Shown: positions 54,334 to 63,037, counted from the stretch's first letter. The stretch is 64,000 nt of DNA from Pedobacter psychrophilus (GCF_001652725.1 NZ_LWHJ01000028.1:248001-312000), one strand, 5' to 3'. Notes: generated from the letters alone by a model not told the origin. Numbers and translations are program-made.

Positions 54334-55332
54334 ATGTTTAATGAGCGAAATATTTACCCCACTAAACTACAAAATATAGATAAACTTACCGCTTTATGGG
54401 CTTTGAGCGAATCTGGTTTGGGTGGTATTTTACACGCCTATAAATTACCATTTTCAGGATTTTTCTTAGCTGCTTTTGCAATCATCATTATCAGTTATAT
54501 TGCTTATTTATCTGATAAACCTTTAAAAAGCATTATTAATGCCACAATTTTAGTTTTAATCGTAAAAGCTATTGCTAGCCCTCAAAGCCCGATAAACGCT
54601 TATATTGCAGTGGCATTTCAAGGATTTTTTGGCTCAGTTATTTTTAGCTTAATAAAAAATCGAAAAATTGCCGGATACTTAACGGCAATTATCTGCTTAA
54701 TGGAAACCGCCATTCAAAAACTTTTAGTAGTATATATTTTATTTGGATCATCCCTATTTAATGGATTTAATAAATTTACAGAAAGCGTTTTAAAGGATTT
54801 TCATTTGGCATTTGTTTCTTCTACTAACGTTTTAATTATCATCTATTTATCCATATATTTTTTATGGGCTATCTATATTGGATACATTTCTAATCAAATC
54901 CCTAAAAATGTTTATGAAAGATATTTGCTGATTAGGAATGCAAACTTAGAAGGATTAGATTCTTCGCATTCAGTAAAAGAGAAAAATATATTTAAGATGA
55001 AGTATTTAGGCTTATTAATGTTTTTGGTTTTGATACTTTTTTTGGCGATTATGTTGAAATCAGATATGTTGTTAGCCTCTTTTTACAGAACATTATTGAT
55101 TTTGGCTGCCTGGATTTTACTGAGTCCGATATTAAAATGGATACTTTTTAAATGGTTAGGCAAAACAAAAAATAGATATCAAATAGATATTTCCAATATC
55201 TTAGAACTTATTCCAAACCTTAAAAGTAATATTAAGCCGGCGCTTAGTTTGGCAAAAAACAATGTAAAAGGAATTGCTGTTTACAAAGAATTCATCTATA
55301 ATTTAATCGCGATGAGCATTTATGAAAAATAA
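54334..55332 (+). CDS. Multi-pass membrane protein paired with a THEP1 NTPase
   Basis: The 332-residue protein has about eight membrane helices. The N-terminal half (ESGLGGILHAYKLPFSGFF and a set of five to six helices to about residue 140) looks like an ECF-type S component or similar membrane transporter module. The C-terminal half has further helices (about 165-185, 220-260) and a soluble tail. Its 3' end overlaps the next NTPase gene by 11 bases, implying coupled translation. This pairing suggests an ATPase-assisted membrane function. I cannot assign a substrate; the S-component likeness is only by eye. Confidence 0.6.
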   Translation: MFNERNIYPTKLQNIDKLTALWALSESGLGGILHAYKLPFSGFFLAAFAIIIISYIAYLSDKPLKSIINATILVLIVKAIASPQSPINAYIAVAFQGFFGSVIFSLIKNRKIAGYLTAIICLMETAIQKLLVVYILFGSSLFNGFNKFTESVLKDFHLAFVSSTNVLIIIYLSIYFLWAIYIGYISNQIPKNVYERYLLIRNANLEGLDSSHSVKEKNIFKMKYLGLLMFLVLILFLAIMLKSDMLLASFYRTLLILAAWILLSPILKWILFKWLGKTKNRYQIDISNILELIPNLKSNIKPALSLAKNNVKGIAVYKEFIYNLIAMSIYEK

Positions 55333-55807
55333 AGTCTTTTTATTTTCGGGGAGTGTTCAGTCTGGAAAAACATCAACATTATTAAACTGGATAAAAGGGG
55401 AAAATAATGTTTTTGGGATTTTAACTCCAGATGTAGATGAAATAAGAATGCTTTATAATATAGAACCAAATAAATATTATCCTTTTGAAACCAATATTAG
55501 AGAGAATAAAGAAATTGAAGTAATCGGTCGTTTTATTTTTTTAAAAAGTTCTTTTGAGAAAGCCATCGAGATTTTAAAGGCAGCAATCCCAAAAAAACCC
55601 GAATGGCTTATTATTGATGAGATTGGTAAACTCGAATTGAAAAATAAAGGCTTGGAGCCGTATTTGATTTCAATATTAAATGATTACCGTATTTATTCTC
55701 CAGACACAAAAATCATCATCGTTATAAGGGATTATTTATTAAAAGAAGCAATAGAAAAATATAGCTTTAGTGATGCAGAAATTGTGACGGCGAGTTATTT
55801 TAGATAA
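55322..55807 (+). CDS. THEP1-family nucleoside triphosphatase
   Basis: The 161-residue P-loop NTPase has Walker A GSVQSGKT (10-17) and Walker B WLIIDEIGKLELKNKGLEP (about 92-110). The IDEIGKLEL wording is characteristic of the NTPase_1/THEP1 family. These enzymes hydrolyse NTPs; some work near membrane transport or nucleic-acid functions. It overlaps the membrane protein gene by 11 bases, so the two products probably act together. Confidence 0.85.
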   Translation: MKNKVFLFSGSVQSGKTSTLLNWIKGENNVFGILTPDVDEIRMLYNIEPNKYYPFETNIRENKEIEVIGRFIFLKSSFEKAIEILKAAIPKKPEWLIIDEIGKLELKNKGLEPYLISILNDYRIYSPDTKIIIVIRDYLLKEAIEKYSFSDAEIVTASYFR

Positions 55808-55836
55808 GTAACTTATTTATTAATTTTTTCAAAAAA

Positions 55837-55865
55837 AATCAGCATCATTAATATTGATGCTGATT
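55837..55865 (-). terminator. Intrinsic terminator of metK
   Basis: Perfect 11-base-pair stem AATCAGCATCA/TGATGCTGATT with a run of T on the minus strand (plus-strand A at 55831-55838). It may also stop the plus-strand THEP1 transcript weakly. Confidence 0.8.
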
Positions 55866-55886
55866 ATAAAATAGTATAAATCTTAA

Positions 55887-57140
55887 TTAAAGCCCAAAAG
55901 CGTCTTTAACTTTATCTACAAAATCTAATTTTTCCCAAGTAAATAATTCTACTTCAACGGTTTTTTCTTCTCCGTTAGCCGCATAAAATTTCTTACTAAC
56001 TACTTCATTTTTACGCCCCATGTGGCCATAAGCAGCAGTCTCAGAATAAATTGGGTTTCTTAATTTTAAACGTTGCTCTATAAAGTACGGGCGCATATCA
56101 AATACACTTTCTACTTTTTTAGCAATCTCGCCATCGGTTAAATTAACCTTTGCTGTTCCTTTAGTATCAACAAAAATACCGCAAGGTTCAGCAACACCAA
56201 TAGCATAGGAAACCTGTACCAAAACTTCATCAGCAACACCTGCTGCTACTAAATTCTTAGCAATATGACGAGTTGCATAAGCTGCAGAACGGTCAACTTT
56301 AGAAGGATCTTTTCCAGAAAAAGCTCCACCACCGTGTGCGCCTTTGCCTCCATAAGTATCAACGATAATTTTTCTGCCAGTTAAGCCAGTATCACCATGC
56401 GGACCACCAATTACAAATTTACCAGTTGGATTAATGTGATAAGTAATTTGATCATTAAATAGTTTTTGAAGTTCTGGTTTTACTGAAGCTTTTACCCTTG
56501 GAATCAAAATACTAATGATGTCTTTTTTGATTTTAGCCAACATCGTAGCTTCTTCGTCAAAATCATCATGTTGGGTAGAAATCACAATGCTATCAATCCT
56601 TACAGGTTGATGATTATCATTATACTCAATAGTTACCTGAGATTTTGCGTCAGGTCTTAAATAGGTAATTTCTTTGTTTTCTCTCCTTAAAGCGGCAAGC
56701 TCAATTAATAATTTATGGGCCAAATCTAATGCTAATGGCATATAATTATCAGTTTCGTTAGATGCGTAACCAAACATCATTCCTTGGTCACCAGCGCCTT
56801 GCTCTTCTGGGTTGCTACGGTCTACACCTTGATTAATATCTTGAGATTGATCATGAATCGCAGATAAAATGCCACAAGAATTTGCTTCAAACATGTATTC
56901 AGCTTTGGTATAACCAATTTTTCTGATTACATCCCTAGCAATTTTTTGCACATCTAAATAGGTTTTAGATTTAACCTCACCGGCTAAAAACACTTGACCC
57001 GTAGTAACCAAAGTTTCACAGGCAACTTTAGCATCTTTATCAAAAGCTAAAAAATTATCAATTAAAGCATCAGAAATTTGATCTGCAACTTTGTCTGGGT
57101 GTCCTTCAGAAACCGATTCAGACGTAAATAAATAAGACAT
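55887..57140 (-). CDS. metK: S-adenosylmethionine synthetase
   Basis: The 417-residue enzyme makes S-adenosylmethionine from methionine and ATP. The [18 protein letters not shown] start (8-25), [12 protein letters not shown] (about 115-126) and the phosphate-binding [19 protein letters not shown] (about 270-288) are intact. Its leader, 57213-57262, contains a probable SAM-II riboswitch, so the enzyme's own product may limit its synthesis. A strong terminator follows. Confidence 0.97.
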   Translation of the reverse strand: MSYLFTSESVSEGHPDKVADQISDALIDNFLAFDKDAKVACETLVTTGQVFLAGEVKSKTYLDVQKIARDVIRKIGYTKAEYMFEANSCGILSAIHDQSQDINQGVDRSNPEEQGAGDQGMMFGYASNETDNYMPLALDLAHKLLIELAALRRENKEITYLRPDAKSQVTIEYNDNHQPVRIDSIVISTQHDDFDEEATMLAKIKKDIISILIPRVKASVKPELQKLFNDQITYHINPTGKFVIGGPHGDTGLTGRKIIVDTYGGKGAHGGGAFSGKDPSKVDRSAAYATRHIAKNLVAAGVADEVLVQVSYAIGVAEPCGIFVDTKGTAKVNLTDGEIAKKVESVFDMRPYFIEQRLKLRNPIYSETAAYGHMGRKNEVVSKKFYAANGEEKTVEVELFTWEKLDFVDKVKDAFGL

Positions 57141-57212
57141 ATTTAATTTTTTTAAATTGTTATTGATTTAGGAAAGTATAAAGATTGCAAACAAGGGGGC
57201 TTAACGCATAAT

Positions 57213-57262
57213 GGTTTAGCATTTTTTTTACGTGGTTGCAATCATTTCAAATCATTCCACTT
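57213..57262 (-). ncRNA. Probable SAM-II riboswitch in the metK leader
   Basis: On the minus strand the order is GTGG, GATTTG, TTGCAA, CCAC, a run of A, and GCTAAA. This is the SAM-II H-type pseudoknot plan: GTGG pairs with CCAC (P1), and TTGCA and GCTAAA provide the conserved P2 and ligand-contact bases (GC of TTGCA with GC of GCTAAA). AATG and CATT after the core could extend P2. It ends about 73 bases before the metK ATG, so control might act through leader structure and not by direct burial of the start. This comes from memory of the SAM-II consensus; no covariance search was done. Confidence 0.75.
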
Positions 57263-57341
57263 AATAATGATGTAAAGGTATAACAATTTTTATTTTATGA
57301 GAAAAATAGGATTACTTTGTGACTAATAAATTATTTACTTT

Positions 57342-58214
57342 TTGAAACAGAAAATCCTCTTCATCGTAAATCCTATTTCAGGGGGATTAAATAAAACCTT
57401 TTTCCCAAATTTAATTGATCATTATTTAAACTTAAAGATATTTGATGCTAAAATTGTCTATACAAATTATATTAATCATGCTAAAGAGTTAGCGAAAAGA
57501 GCAATTGATAATCAGTATGATATAGTAGTAGCTGTTGGTGGCGATGGAACTATAAATGAAGTTGCTGGAATTTTAGAATCTTCTGGCAAAACGATGGGAA
57601 TTATTCCATGTGGATCGGGCAACGGGCTTGCAAGAACTTTAAAAATTCCTTTAAATCATGAGAAAGCAATCAAAAAAATCAACTTATTAAACACCATCGA
57701 TATTGATGTTGGTTTAATTGATAATGAAAAATTTATCAATATGGCAGGTATGGGGTTTGATGCCCATATTAGTGCTCATTTCGCTAACAGCACAAATAGA
57801 GGATTTAAAAATTACATAAAATCTACCCTTTCAGAGATAAGCAGTTATAAGCCTCAAACTTATAATATTACAATTGAAGATAAGACAATTCAAAGACAGG
57901 CTTTTATGTTAAGTATAGCAAATTCATCTCAATATGGAAATAATGCACACATAGCACCAGCGGCTTCCTTGAATGATAATTTGTTAGATTTATGTATCAT
58001 TAAACCATTCCCATTATTTATTTTTCCTGCATTGGCTTTTAGGATGTTTTTTAAAACCACGCATCAATCAAAATATATAGAGATTATAAAAGTTAATAAT
58101 GCAGTTATCTCAAGGGAAACCGATGGCCCAATTCATTTAGATGGCGAACCATTGTTAAAAGGCAGGGATTTAAAAGTTAGTATAAAGCACCTTGCATTAA
58201 AGCTAATTGTTTAA
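57342..58214 (+). CDS. YegS/BmrU-type lipid kinase (diacylglycerol kinase family)
   Basis: The 290-residue protein has the DAGK catalytic domain: FIVNPISGG (8-15), AVGGDGTINEVAG (65-76) and the substrate motif IPCGSGNGLARTLKIP (about 88-102). It likely phosphorylates a lipid such as diacylglycerol or a sphingolipid base. The start is TTG at 57342: an in-frame stop lies 15 bases upstream and the conserved N-terminus begins at once, so no ATG can replace it. yciH follows after 12 bases. Confidence 0.9.
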   Translation: MKQKILFIVNPISGGLNKTFFPNLIDHYLNLKIFDAKIVYTNYINHAKELAKRAIDNQYDIVVAVGGDGTINEVAGILESSGKTMGIIPCGSGNGLARTLKIPLNHEKAIKKINLLNTIDIDVGLIDNEKFINMAGMGFDAHISAHFANSTNRGFKNYIKSTLSEISSYKPQTYNITIEDKTIQRQAFMLSIANSSQYGNNAHIAPAASLNDNLLDLCIIKPFPLFIFPALAFRMFFKTTHQSKYIEIIKVNNAVISRETDGPIHLDGEPLLKGRDLKVSIKHLALKLIV

Positions 58215-58226
58215 AGTATAATAAAT

Positions 58227-58586
58227 ATGCACAGTAAAAAGAACGAAAAAAAGCTAAACAGTTTTGATGGGTTAGTTTATTCAACAAATCCAGACGCACA
58301 ATTAAATTTGGATGAAGAAAATATGCAGGAAACATTAGTTCCAAAACTTCAAGATTTAAGGGTCCAATTGGATAAAAAACAAAGAGGTGGAAAAGCTGTA
58401 ACCTTAATTACAGGATTTATAGGTGCCGATGATGATTTAAAGGATTTAGGAAAAATGCTTAAGACTAAATGTGGAGTTGGCGGAACTGTTAAAGATGGAG
58501 AAATATTAATACAAGGAGATTTCAGGCAAAAAATTATGGATCTTTTAATTATTGAAGGATTTAAAGTAAAAAGAATTGGAGGTTAA
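58227..58586 (+). CDS. yciH: SUI1/eIF1-like translation factor YciH
   Basis: The 119-residue protein carries the eIF1/SUI1 fold with RGGKAVTLITGF (about 52-64) and KCGVGGTVKDGEILIQGDF (about 80-98), the family's RNA-binding loops. Bacterial YciH acts on initiation fidelity at the ribosome in stress. It is the last gene after the lipid-kinase gene (12-base gap). Confidence 0.93.
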   Translation: MHSKKNEKKLNSFDGLVYSTNPDAQLNLDEENMQETLVPKLQDLRVQLDKKQRGGKAVTLITGFIGADDDLKDLGKMLKTKCGVGGTVKDGEILIQGDFRQKIMDLLIIEGFKVKRIGG

Positions 58587-58760
58587 TTAAAATAATATTG
58601 GTTTAACCAAATTTAAAAACACCTCTTAAAACAAAAAATCTTTTAAAAATTGATAAAGAAAGAGACAAAAAATTAAGAAGTATTTACTCAAACCATATTA
58701 TTGTGACAAAAATAATTTTTTTTTAATTTGCTTTTTAAGTCGAAAATGGTTTTCATTGTA

Positions 58761-58792
58761 AAAGATTGCTTGTGCGAAGCAATCTTTTTTTA
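58761..58792 (+). terminator. Strong intrinsic terminator between yciH and exbB
   Basis: AAGATTGCTT (58762-58771) pairs perfectly with AAGCAATCTT (58777-58786), loop GTGCG, followed by seven or eight T. Confidence 0.9.
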
Positions 58793-58863
58793 TTTTAACG
58801 TTATTGTTAACTATAATTTAATATCTACTTATAATATTTGTCATTTATAAGAATTTTATAAAT

Positions 58864-58893
58864 TTTGATATTAGAGGATAAATCATAAATTTG
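58864..58893 (+). promoter_or_regulatory. Bacteroidota promoter of the exbB-tonB operon
   Basis: TTTG (-33) at 58864-58867 and TAAATTTG (-7) at 58886-58893 with 18 bases between. This is the best match to the Bacteroidota vegetative consensus in the window. The ATG lies 63 bases after the -7 box. Confidence 0.75.
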
Positions 58894-58956
58894 TTATTCG
58901 CATAAAAAAACTAATTAAACACATTAATCAAATTAAGAACTAAAAACTAAAAAACA

Positions 58957-59781
58957 ATGGCAAACGCACCAAAACCTACCACGGCTAAGAAAGAGAACTC
59001 TAAAGGTTCTGGGATTTTCGCAGGATTAGCTATCATAATCTGCATTATTGTTGGGTGGGCTCTATTTTTACTTGTAATGGGTAATGGCTCTAATTTTGAA
59101 GGAGGCGACAACACAGGTCACCCACTTCCAGGAAATTATTTCGGAATGATATACAAAGGAGGCTATATCGTACCATTTTTAATGTCAATGCTTTTAATGG
59201 TAATTGTATTTTCTATTGAACGTTTCTTTGTTATTAGTAAAGCAGCCGGATCAGGTAATGTAGATTCATTTGTGAGAAAAGTACAAGGATTATTAACTTC
59301 TAGAAATGTTGACGGCGCTATTAGTGAGTGCGACAAACAAAAAGGTTCAGTTGCAGCAGTTATCAAATCTGGCTTGTTAAAATACAAGGAAGTAGAAACT
59401 GATAGTGTAATGGATACAGAACAAAAATGCTTAGCTATTCAAAAAGATATTGAAGAAGCAACAGCGCTAGAAATGCCAATGTTAGAACAAAATTTAACAA
59501 TCATAGCTACTTTAGTGTCAGTTGGTACTTTAGGCGGATTATTAGGTACAGTAACAGGTATGATTAAAGCCTTCGCTGGTTTAGCTACTGCAGGTGCTCC
59601 AGATCAAGCACAATTAGCAAATGGTATTTCTGAAGCATTAATTAATACAGCTACGGGTATTTCTACCTCTTTATTGGCTGTAATTTCTTACAACTTTTTT
59701 ACTTCTAAAATTGATAGTTTAACTTATTCAATTGATGAAGCTGGTTTCTCTATCGTTCAAACTTACGCTGCAACTCATTAA
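58957..59781 (+). CDS. exbB: ExbB-like proton channel (MotA/TolQ/ExbB family)
   Basis: The 274-residue inner-membrane protein has an N-terminal membrane helix (about 18-40), a second near 65-90 (GGYIVPFLMSMLLMVIVFSIE), a cytoplasmic loop with the ExbB/TolQ pattern LLTSRNVDGAISECDKQKG, and the two C-terminal helices around 175-270. The latter carry TLVSVGTLGGLLGTVTGMI and ISEALINTATGISTSLLAV, the conserved MotA_ExbB core. With two ExbD-like proteins and TonB it energises outer-membrane receptors. It is the first gene of the operon, after a good promoter. Confidence 0.95.
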   Translation: MANAPKPTTAKKENSKGSGIFAGLAIIICIIVGWALFLLVMGNGSNFEGGDNTGHPLPGNYFGMIYKGGYIVPFLMSMLLMVIVFSIERFFVISKAAGSGNVDSFVRKVQGLLTSRNVDGAISECDKQKGSVAAVIKSGLLKYKEVETDSVMDTEQKCLAIQKDIEEATALEMPMLEQNLTIIATLVSVGTLGGLLGTVTGMIKAFAGLATAGAPDQAQLANGISEALINTATGISTSLLAVISYNFFTSKIDSLTYSIDEAGFSIVQTYAATH

Positions 59782-59801
59782 TTTTATAGAGTTTAGCAAA
59801 T

Positions 59802-59829
59802 AACCTTATATGTAATATATAAGGTTTTT
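59802..59829 (+). terminator. Hairpin between exbB and the first exbD (possible attenuator)
   Basis: AACCTTATAT (59802-59811) pairs perfectly with ATATAAGGTT (59817-59826), loop GTAAT, then TTT. It is too weak to end all transcription and could reduce exbD-tonB expression relative to exbB. Confidence 0.5.
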
Positions 59830-59856
59830 AAAGTTCAATCGTTAAATAATAAAAAG

Positions 59857-60468
59857 ATGCCAAAAGTAAAAATAAAAAGAAAAAGTACCTCAACGGATAT
59901 GACGGCTATGTGTGACGTAGCTTTCTTACTGCTTACTTTCTTTATCTTAACGGCAACTGCTCGTCAGCCTGAGGCTTTAGCTGTAGAAATTCCTTCATCT
60001 ACAGTAACCTTTAAGCTGCCAGATACAGATATATCTACACTTACAGTAGGTGAGGATAAAGTGTTTTTTGGAGTAGTGGGTCAAGACGTAAGAATAAATA
60101 CTTTAGATCGTATAGGTAAACAATATAATATCACTTTTACAGATCAGGAAAAAAAACGCTTTGCTTTAATAGATAATTTCGGAGTTCCAATTGCCAGTTT
60201 AAAGCAGTTTATTGCAATGGATAATTCAGAAAGGATGAAATTAACTCAACCTGGTATTCCTTGTGATTCTGGAGAAAATAATCAATTAAAGCAATGGATT
60301 TTGCAAGCTAGGTATGCTAATAAAGAATTGCATAACGTTGAGTTAAGATTTTCTATTAAAGGTGATTCTAAAGAAGAATATCCAACTATTAGAAGGGTAA
60401 TAGATATCCTTCAAGATCAAGAAATTAATAAATTTAGTTTGATAACTTCTTTAGAAGGAGTAAATTAA
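59857..60468 (+). CDS. exbD: ExbD-like protein 1
   Basis: The 203-residue biopolymer-transport protein has a short cytoplasmic N-terminus and one membrane helix carrying the proton-path Asp20 (MTAMCDVAFLLLTFFILTA). A long periplasmic domain follows. It is longer than the E. coli ExbD (141 residues). It stands as the first of two exbD copies, 75 bases after exbB. Confidence 0.93.
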   Translation: MPKVKIKRKSTSTDMTAMCDVAFLLLTFFILTATARQPEALAVEIPSSTVTFKLPDTDISTLTVGEDKVFFGVVGQDVRINTLDRIGKQYNITFTDQEKKRFALIDNFGVPIASLKQFIAMDNSERMKLTQPGIPCDSGENNQLKQWILQARYANKELHNVELRFSIKGDSKEEYPTIRRVIDILQDQEINKFSLITSLEGVN

Positions 60469-60479
60469 TTTGAATAAAA

Positions 60480-61025
60480 ATGGCAGAATTAGACACCTCC
60501 GGCGGGGACAAGAAAGGCGGGAAAGTAAGAAGTAAAAAGCAATCCACAAAGGTAGATTTAACTGCCATGGTAGATTTAGCCTTTTTATTGATTACCTTCT
60601 TTATGCTAACTACAACCTTAGCCAAACCTCAGGCAATGGACATGTTCATGCCTGATAAGAATGATAAGAACGAAGAGTTAGATGTTAAGGCTTCAAGAAC
60701 AATGACCGTTCTTTTAGGATCAGACAATAAAATTGTTTGGTACATGGGCGTAATTGGTGATAATCCTCCAACAGTTGATAATTTCGGGAAGAACGGTATT
60801 CGTAAATCACTTGTTGAAAACAATAAACAGGTAATTGCAAATACAGGGAATCCAGAAAAAGGATTAATGGTTATCATTAAACCTACTGATAAATCTGTTT
60901 ATAAAAACTTTGTTGATATTTTGGACGAAATTAAGATTGCAAATGTTCCATCATACGGTATAAACAATAAAGTAGAAAATGCAGAAATAGGTTTGATGAA
61001 AGATCAAGGAGCTTTTAAAGAATAA
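60480..61025 (+). CDS. exbD: ExbD-like protein 2
   Basis: The 181-residue protein has a Lys/Gly-rich cytoplasmic tail and one membrane helix with the essential Asp32 (LTAMVDLAFLLITFFMLTT). The periplasmic domain resembles that of its partner. Both copies keep the Asp, so a heteromeric ExbD pair is expected. It lies 11 bases after the first exbD and 36 before tonB. Confidence 0.93.
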   Translation: MAELDTSGGDKKGGKVRSKKQSTKVDLTAMVDLAFLLITFFMLTTTLAKPQAMDMFMPDKNDKNEELDVKASRTMTVLLGSDNKIVWYMGVIGDNPPTVDNFGKNGIRKSLVENNKQVIANTGNPEKGLMVIIKPTDKSVYKNFVDILDEIKIANVPSYGINNKVENAEIGLMKDQGAFKE

Positions 61026-61061
61026 TAACTCAATTAATATTACACCCTAATATAAAATATT

Positions 61062-61883
61062 ATGTCAAAACTAGATATCCTAGACAAAAAGTGGATAGAT
61101 ATAATTTTTGCGGGTAGAAACCAAGAATACGGAGCTTATCAACTTCGTAAGGAAAATAATAAGAACACAAATAAAGCCATTATAATTGGTTGTGTATTAT
61201 TTTCATTAGCAATTGCCTCACCATTAATTGCTAGATTTTTAAGTGGTTTTGTACCTGAAGATCCTTCTAAGAAGGAGAAATTAACAGAAGTGGTTTTGGC
61301 CTCTCCTCCTCCTATTGATGAGAAAGCACCACCACCACCTCCGCCAGTAGAGCCACCACCACCAAAAGTGGATCAGGTTAAATTTCCTCCACCGGTAGTT
61401 AAGCCAGATGAAGAGGTAATTGAAGAAGAACCTCCTACGATCAAGGAATTGGAAAAGGCAGATCCTGGTGCTAAAACTATTAAAGGTGATCCAAATGCAG
61501 AAATTGTAATTAATACACCCGTTGGTGAAGGGCCAATAAATCAGGAAAAAACGGAAGATACCAATGAAATCTTTCAAAATGTGGAAGTACTTCCATCTTT
61601 TCCTGGAGGCTTAGAGGCTTTTGGTAAGTATTTAGGGAAGAATTTAAGATATCCTCCTGTAGCAAGAGATGCTGGAATTCAGGGTCGGGTTTATTGTCAA
61701 TTTGTGGTTGAGAAAAATGGTTCTTTAACCGATATTAAAGTAGTAAGGGGAATAGGAGGGGGAGCTGATGAAGAAGCGATAAGAGTTTTAAAAACTTCTC
61801 CAAAATGGACTCCAGGTATTCAAAATGGAAGGCCAGTACGTGTTTCTTACACTGTTCCAATTTTCTTCCAACTGCAAAATTAA
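61062..61883 (+). CDS. tonB: TonB energy-transducing protein
   Basis: The 273-residue protein has a cytoplasmic stretch with GRNQEYGAYQLRKENN (about 18-33), common in Bacteroidota TonB. One membrane helix lies at about 38-60, and a Pro-rich spacer (about 85-115) carries PPPPPPVEPPPPK. A C-terminal TonB domain follows at about 180-273 (FPGGLEAFGKYLGKNLRYPP, GRVYCQFVVEKNG, WTPGIQNGRPVRVSYTVPI). It links the ExbB-ExbD motor to receptors such as the SusC-like protein at 1-3052. Confidence 0.96.
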   Translation: MSKLDILDKKWIDIIFAGRNQEYGAYQLRKENNKNTNKAIIIGCVLFSLAIASPLIARFLSGFVPEDPSKKEKLTEVVLASPPPIDEKAPPPPPPVEPPPPKVDQVKFPPPVVKPDEEVIEEEPPTIKELEKADPGAKTIKGDPNAEIVINTPVGEGPINQEKTEDTNEIFQNVEVLPSFPGGLEAFGKYLGKNLRYPPVARDAGIQGRVYCQFVVEKNGSLTDIKVVRGIGGGADEEAIRVLKTSPKWTPGIQNGRPVRVSYTVPIFFQLQN

Positions 61884-61892
61884 TTTGCTTTA

Positions 61893-62129
61893 ATGGCATA
61901 TCAAAAATTCAGAGATAGACAGAAATCGCCCACAAAGCGATTTCTGCTCATTTTAGGACTTATCATGTTTGCTGTTTACTTCTCAATTGGAATTTGTATT
62001 ATCTTCTGGGATAAGTTTCCTTTACTGTATGGAGTGGACAAAATATGGAAGATATCCTTTGGCTTATTACTAATTGTATATTCATTTTTCAGATTTGTAC
62101 GTTTAATAAAAAATCAACAACATGATTAA
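61893..62129 (+). CDS. Small membrane protein in the tonB operon
   Basis: The 78-residue protein has a basic N-terminus (MAYQKFRDRQKSPTKRF) and two membrane helices (about 19-40 and 50-68). It lies 9 bases after tonB and its stop overlaps the next ATG by 8 bases (ATGATTAA), so it is a real operon member. I do not recognise a family; a helper of the TonB complex is possible but only inferred from position. Confidence 0.75.
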   Translation: MAYQKFRDRQKSPTKRFLLILGLIMFAVYFSIGICIIFWDKFPLLYGVDKIWKISFGLLLIVYSFFRFVRLIKNQQHD

Positions 62130-63015
62130 AAAAGGCTATTTAGCTTTTATAATGATATCTTTTCTTTTCAGTATCTTATCATGTAGGCAACAAACTATAT
62201 CTGATAGTACTAATGAAATTACATATGGTAAAGCGATAATGGTAGCAGACGAATCTCTTTACCCTATCATTGATGATGAATATCAAATCTTTGCTGAGAA
62301 CTATCAAAGAGCTAAAATCGACATAGTATATAAACCTTTAAACGATGCTTTAGAACTTTTTATTAACGATAGTATTAATGTGGCTATACTTCCTAGAAAA
62401 CTTAGTGAAAAAGAGGCTAAGTATTATGAAGATAAAAAAATTATAATTAGATATACCAAATTTGCAATTGATGGCATCGCTTTGATTACTGGTAAATCAA
62501 ACCAAGATTCTTTGATTACAATTGAGGAATTAAAAAGAGCTCTTTTAGGTACCTATAAACAAAATACATCAATTGTATTTGATAATCCAAAATCAAGTAC
62601 TGTTGAATACTTAATGAAGCTTACTAACGTTAAAAGTTTTCCAAAGAATGTTTATGCTTTAAAATCTAATAAGGAAGTAATTAAGTATATAGTTAATAAC
62701 CCTAATGCGATAGGAATTGTAAGTGTTGCTTGGATGAAAAGACCTACACCCGATGTTGCAGAGGAGGTAGAAAAATTAAAGTTTATTGCAGTTAAAGGCG
62801 ATGGTAAAAATTACGAAAAGCCTACCCAAAGTAATTTAAAAGTTAATAATTACCCATTGATAAGAGATTTATACATTGTAAATTGTCAGGGCAAAGCAGG
62901 TTTAGGCACAGGTTTTGCATCTTTCGTTGCTAGTGAGTTAGGTCAAAGAATCATATTAAAGTCAGGATTGGCACCAGATTCTTTACCAAGTAGACAAATT
63001 AAAATTAGAAATTAA
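62122..63015 (+). CDS. PstS-like phosphate-type substrate-binding lipoprotein
   Basis: The 297-residue product has a lipoprotein signal with lipobox ILSC (Cys20) and a PBP-like fold of the PstS kind. Features include DINVAILPRKLSEKEAKYY-like text around 78-100, FAIDGIALITGKSN, the GLGTGFASFVASELGQ region and LAPDSLPSRQIKI at the end. No ABC permease or ATPase genes follow. Such PstS-like proteins in exbB-exbD-tonB operons of Bacteroidota are probably not classic phosphate ABC components. Confidence 0.85.
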   Translation: MIKKGYLAFIMISFLFSILSCRQQTISDSTNEITYGKAIMVADESLYPIIDDEYQIFAENYQRAKIDIVYKPLNDALELFINDSINVAILPRKLSEKEAKYYEDKKIIIRYTKFAIDGIALITGKSNQDSLITIEELKRALLGTYKQNTSIVFDNPKSSTVEYLMKLTNVKSFPKNVYALKSNKEVIKYIVNNPNAIGIVSVAWMKRPTPDVAEEVEKLKFIAVKGDGKNYEKPTQSNLKVNNYPLIRDLYIVNCQGKAGLGTGFASFVASELGQRIILKSGLAPDSLPSRQIKIRN

Positions 63016-63037
63016 ATTTTTTTTATATAATTGAACT

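Larger units (their letters stand above)
58587..58956. other. 370-base spacer between yciH and exbB
   Basis: No gene is seen here. It contains a long AT-rich 3' region of the yciH transcript, a strong terminator (58761-58792) and the exbB promoter (58864-58893). A short palindrome TTGGTTTAACCAA lies near 58597-58609. No tRNA or small RNA is recognisable, although the 175 bases before the terminator are longer than a usual trailer. Confidence 0.5.

Noticed and set aside
57158-57220. Possible 20-codon upstream frame in the metK leader
   Set aside because: It starts inside the riboswitch core and its sequence looks incidental; no conservation can be shown.
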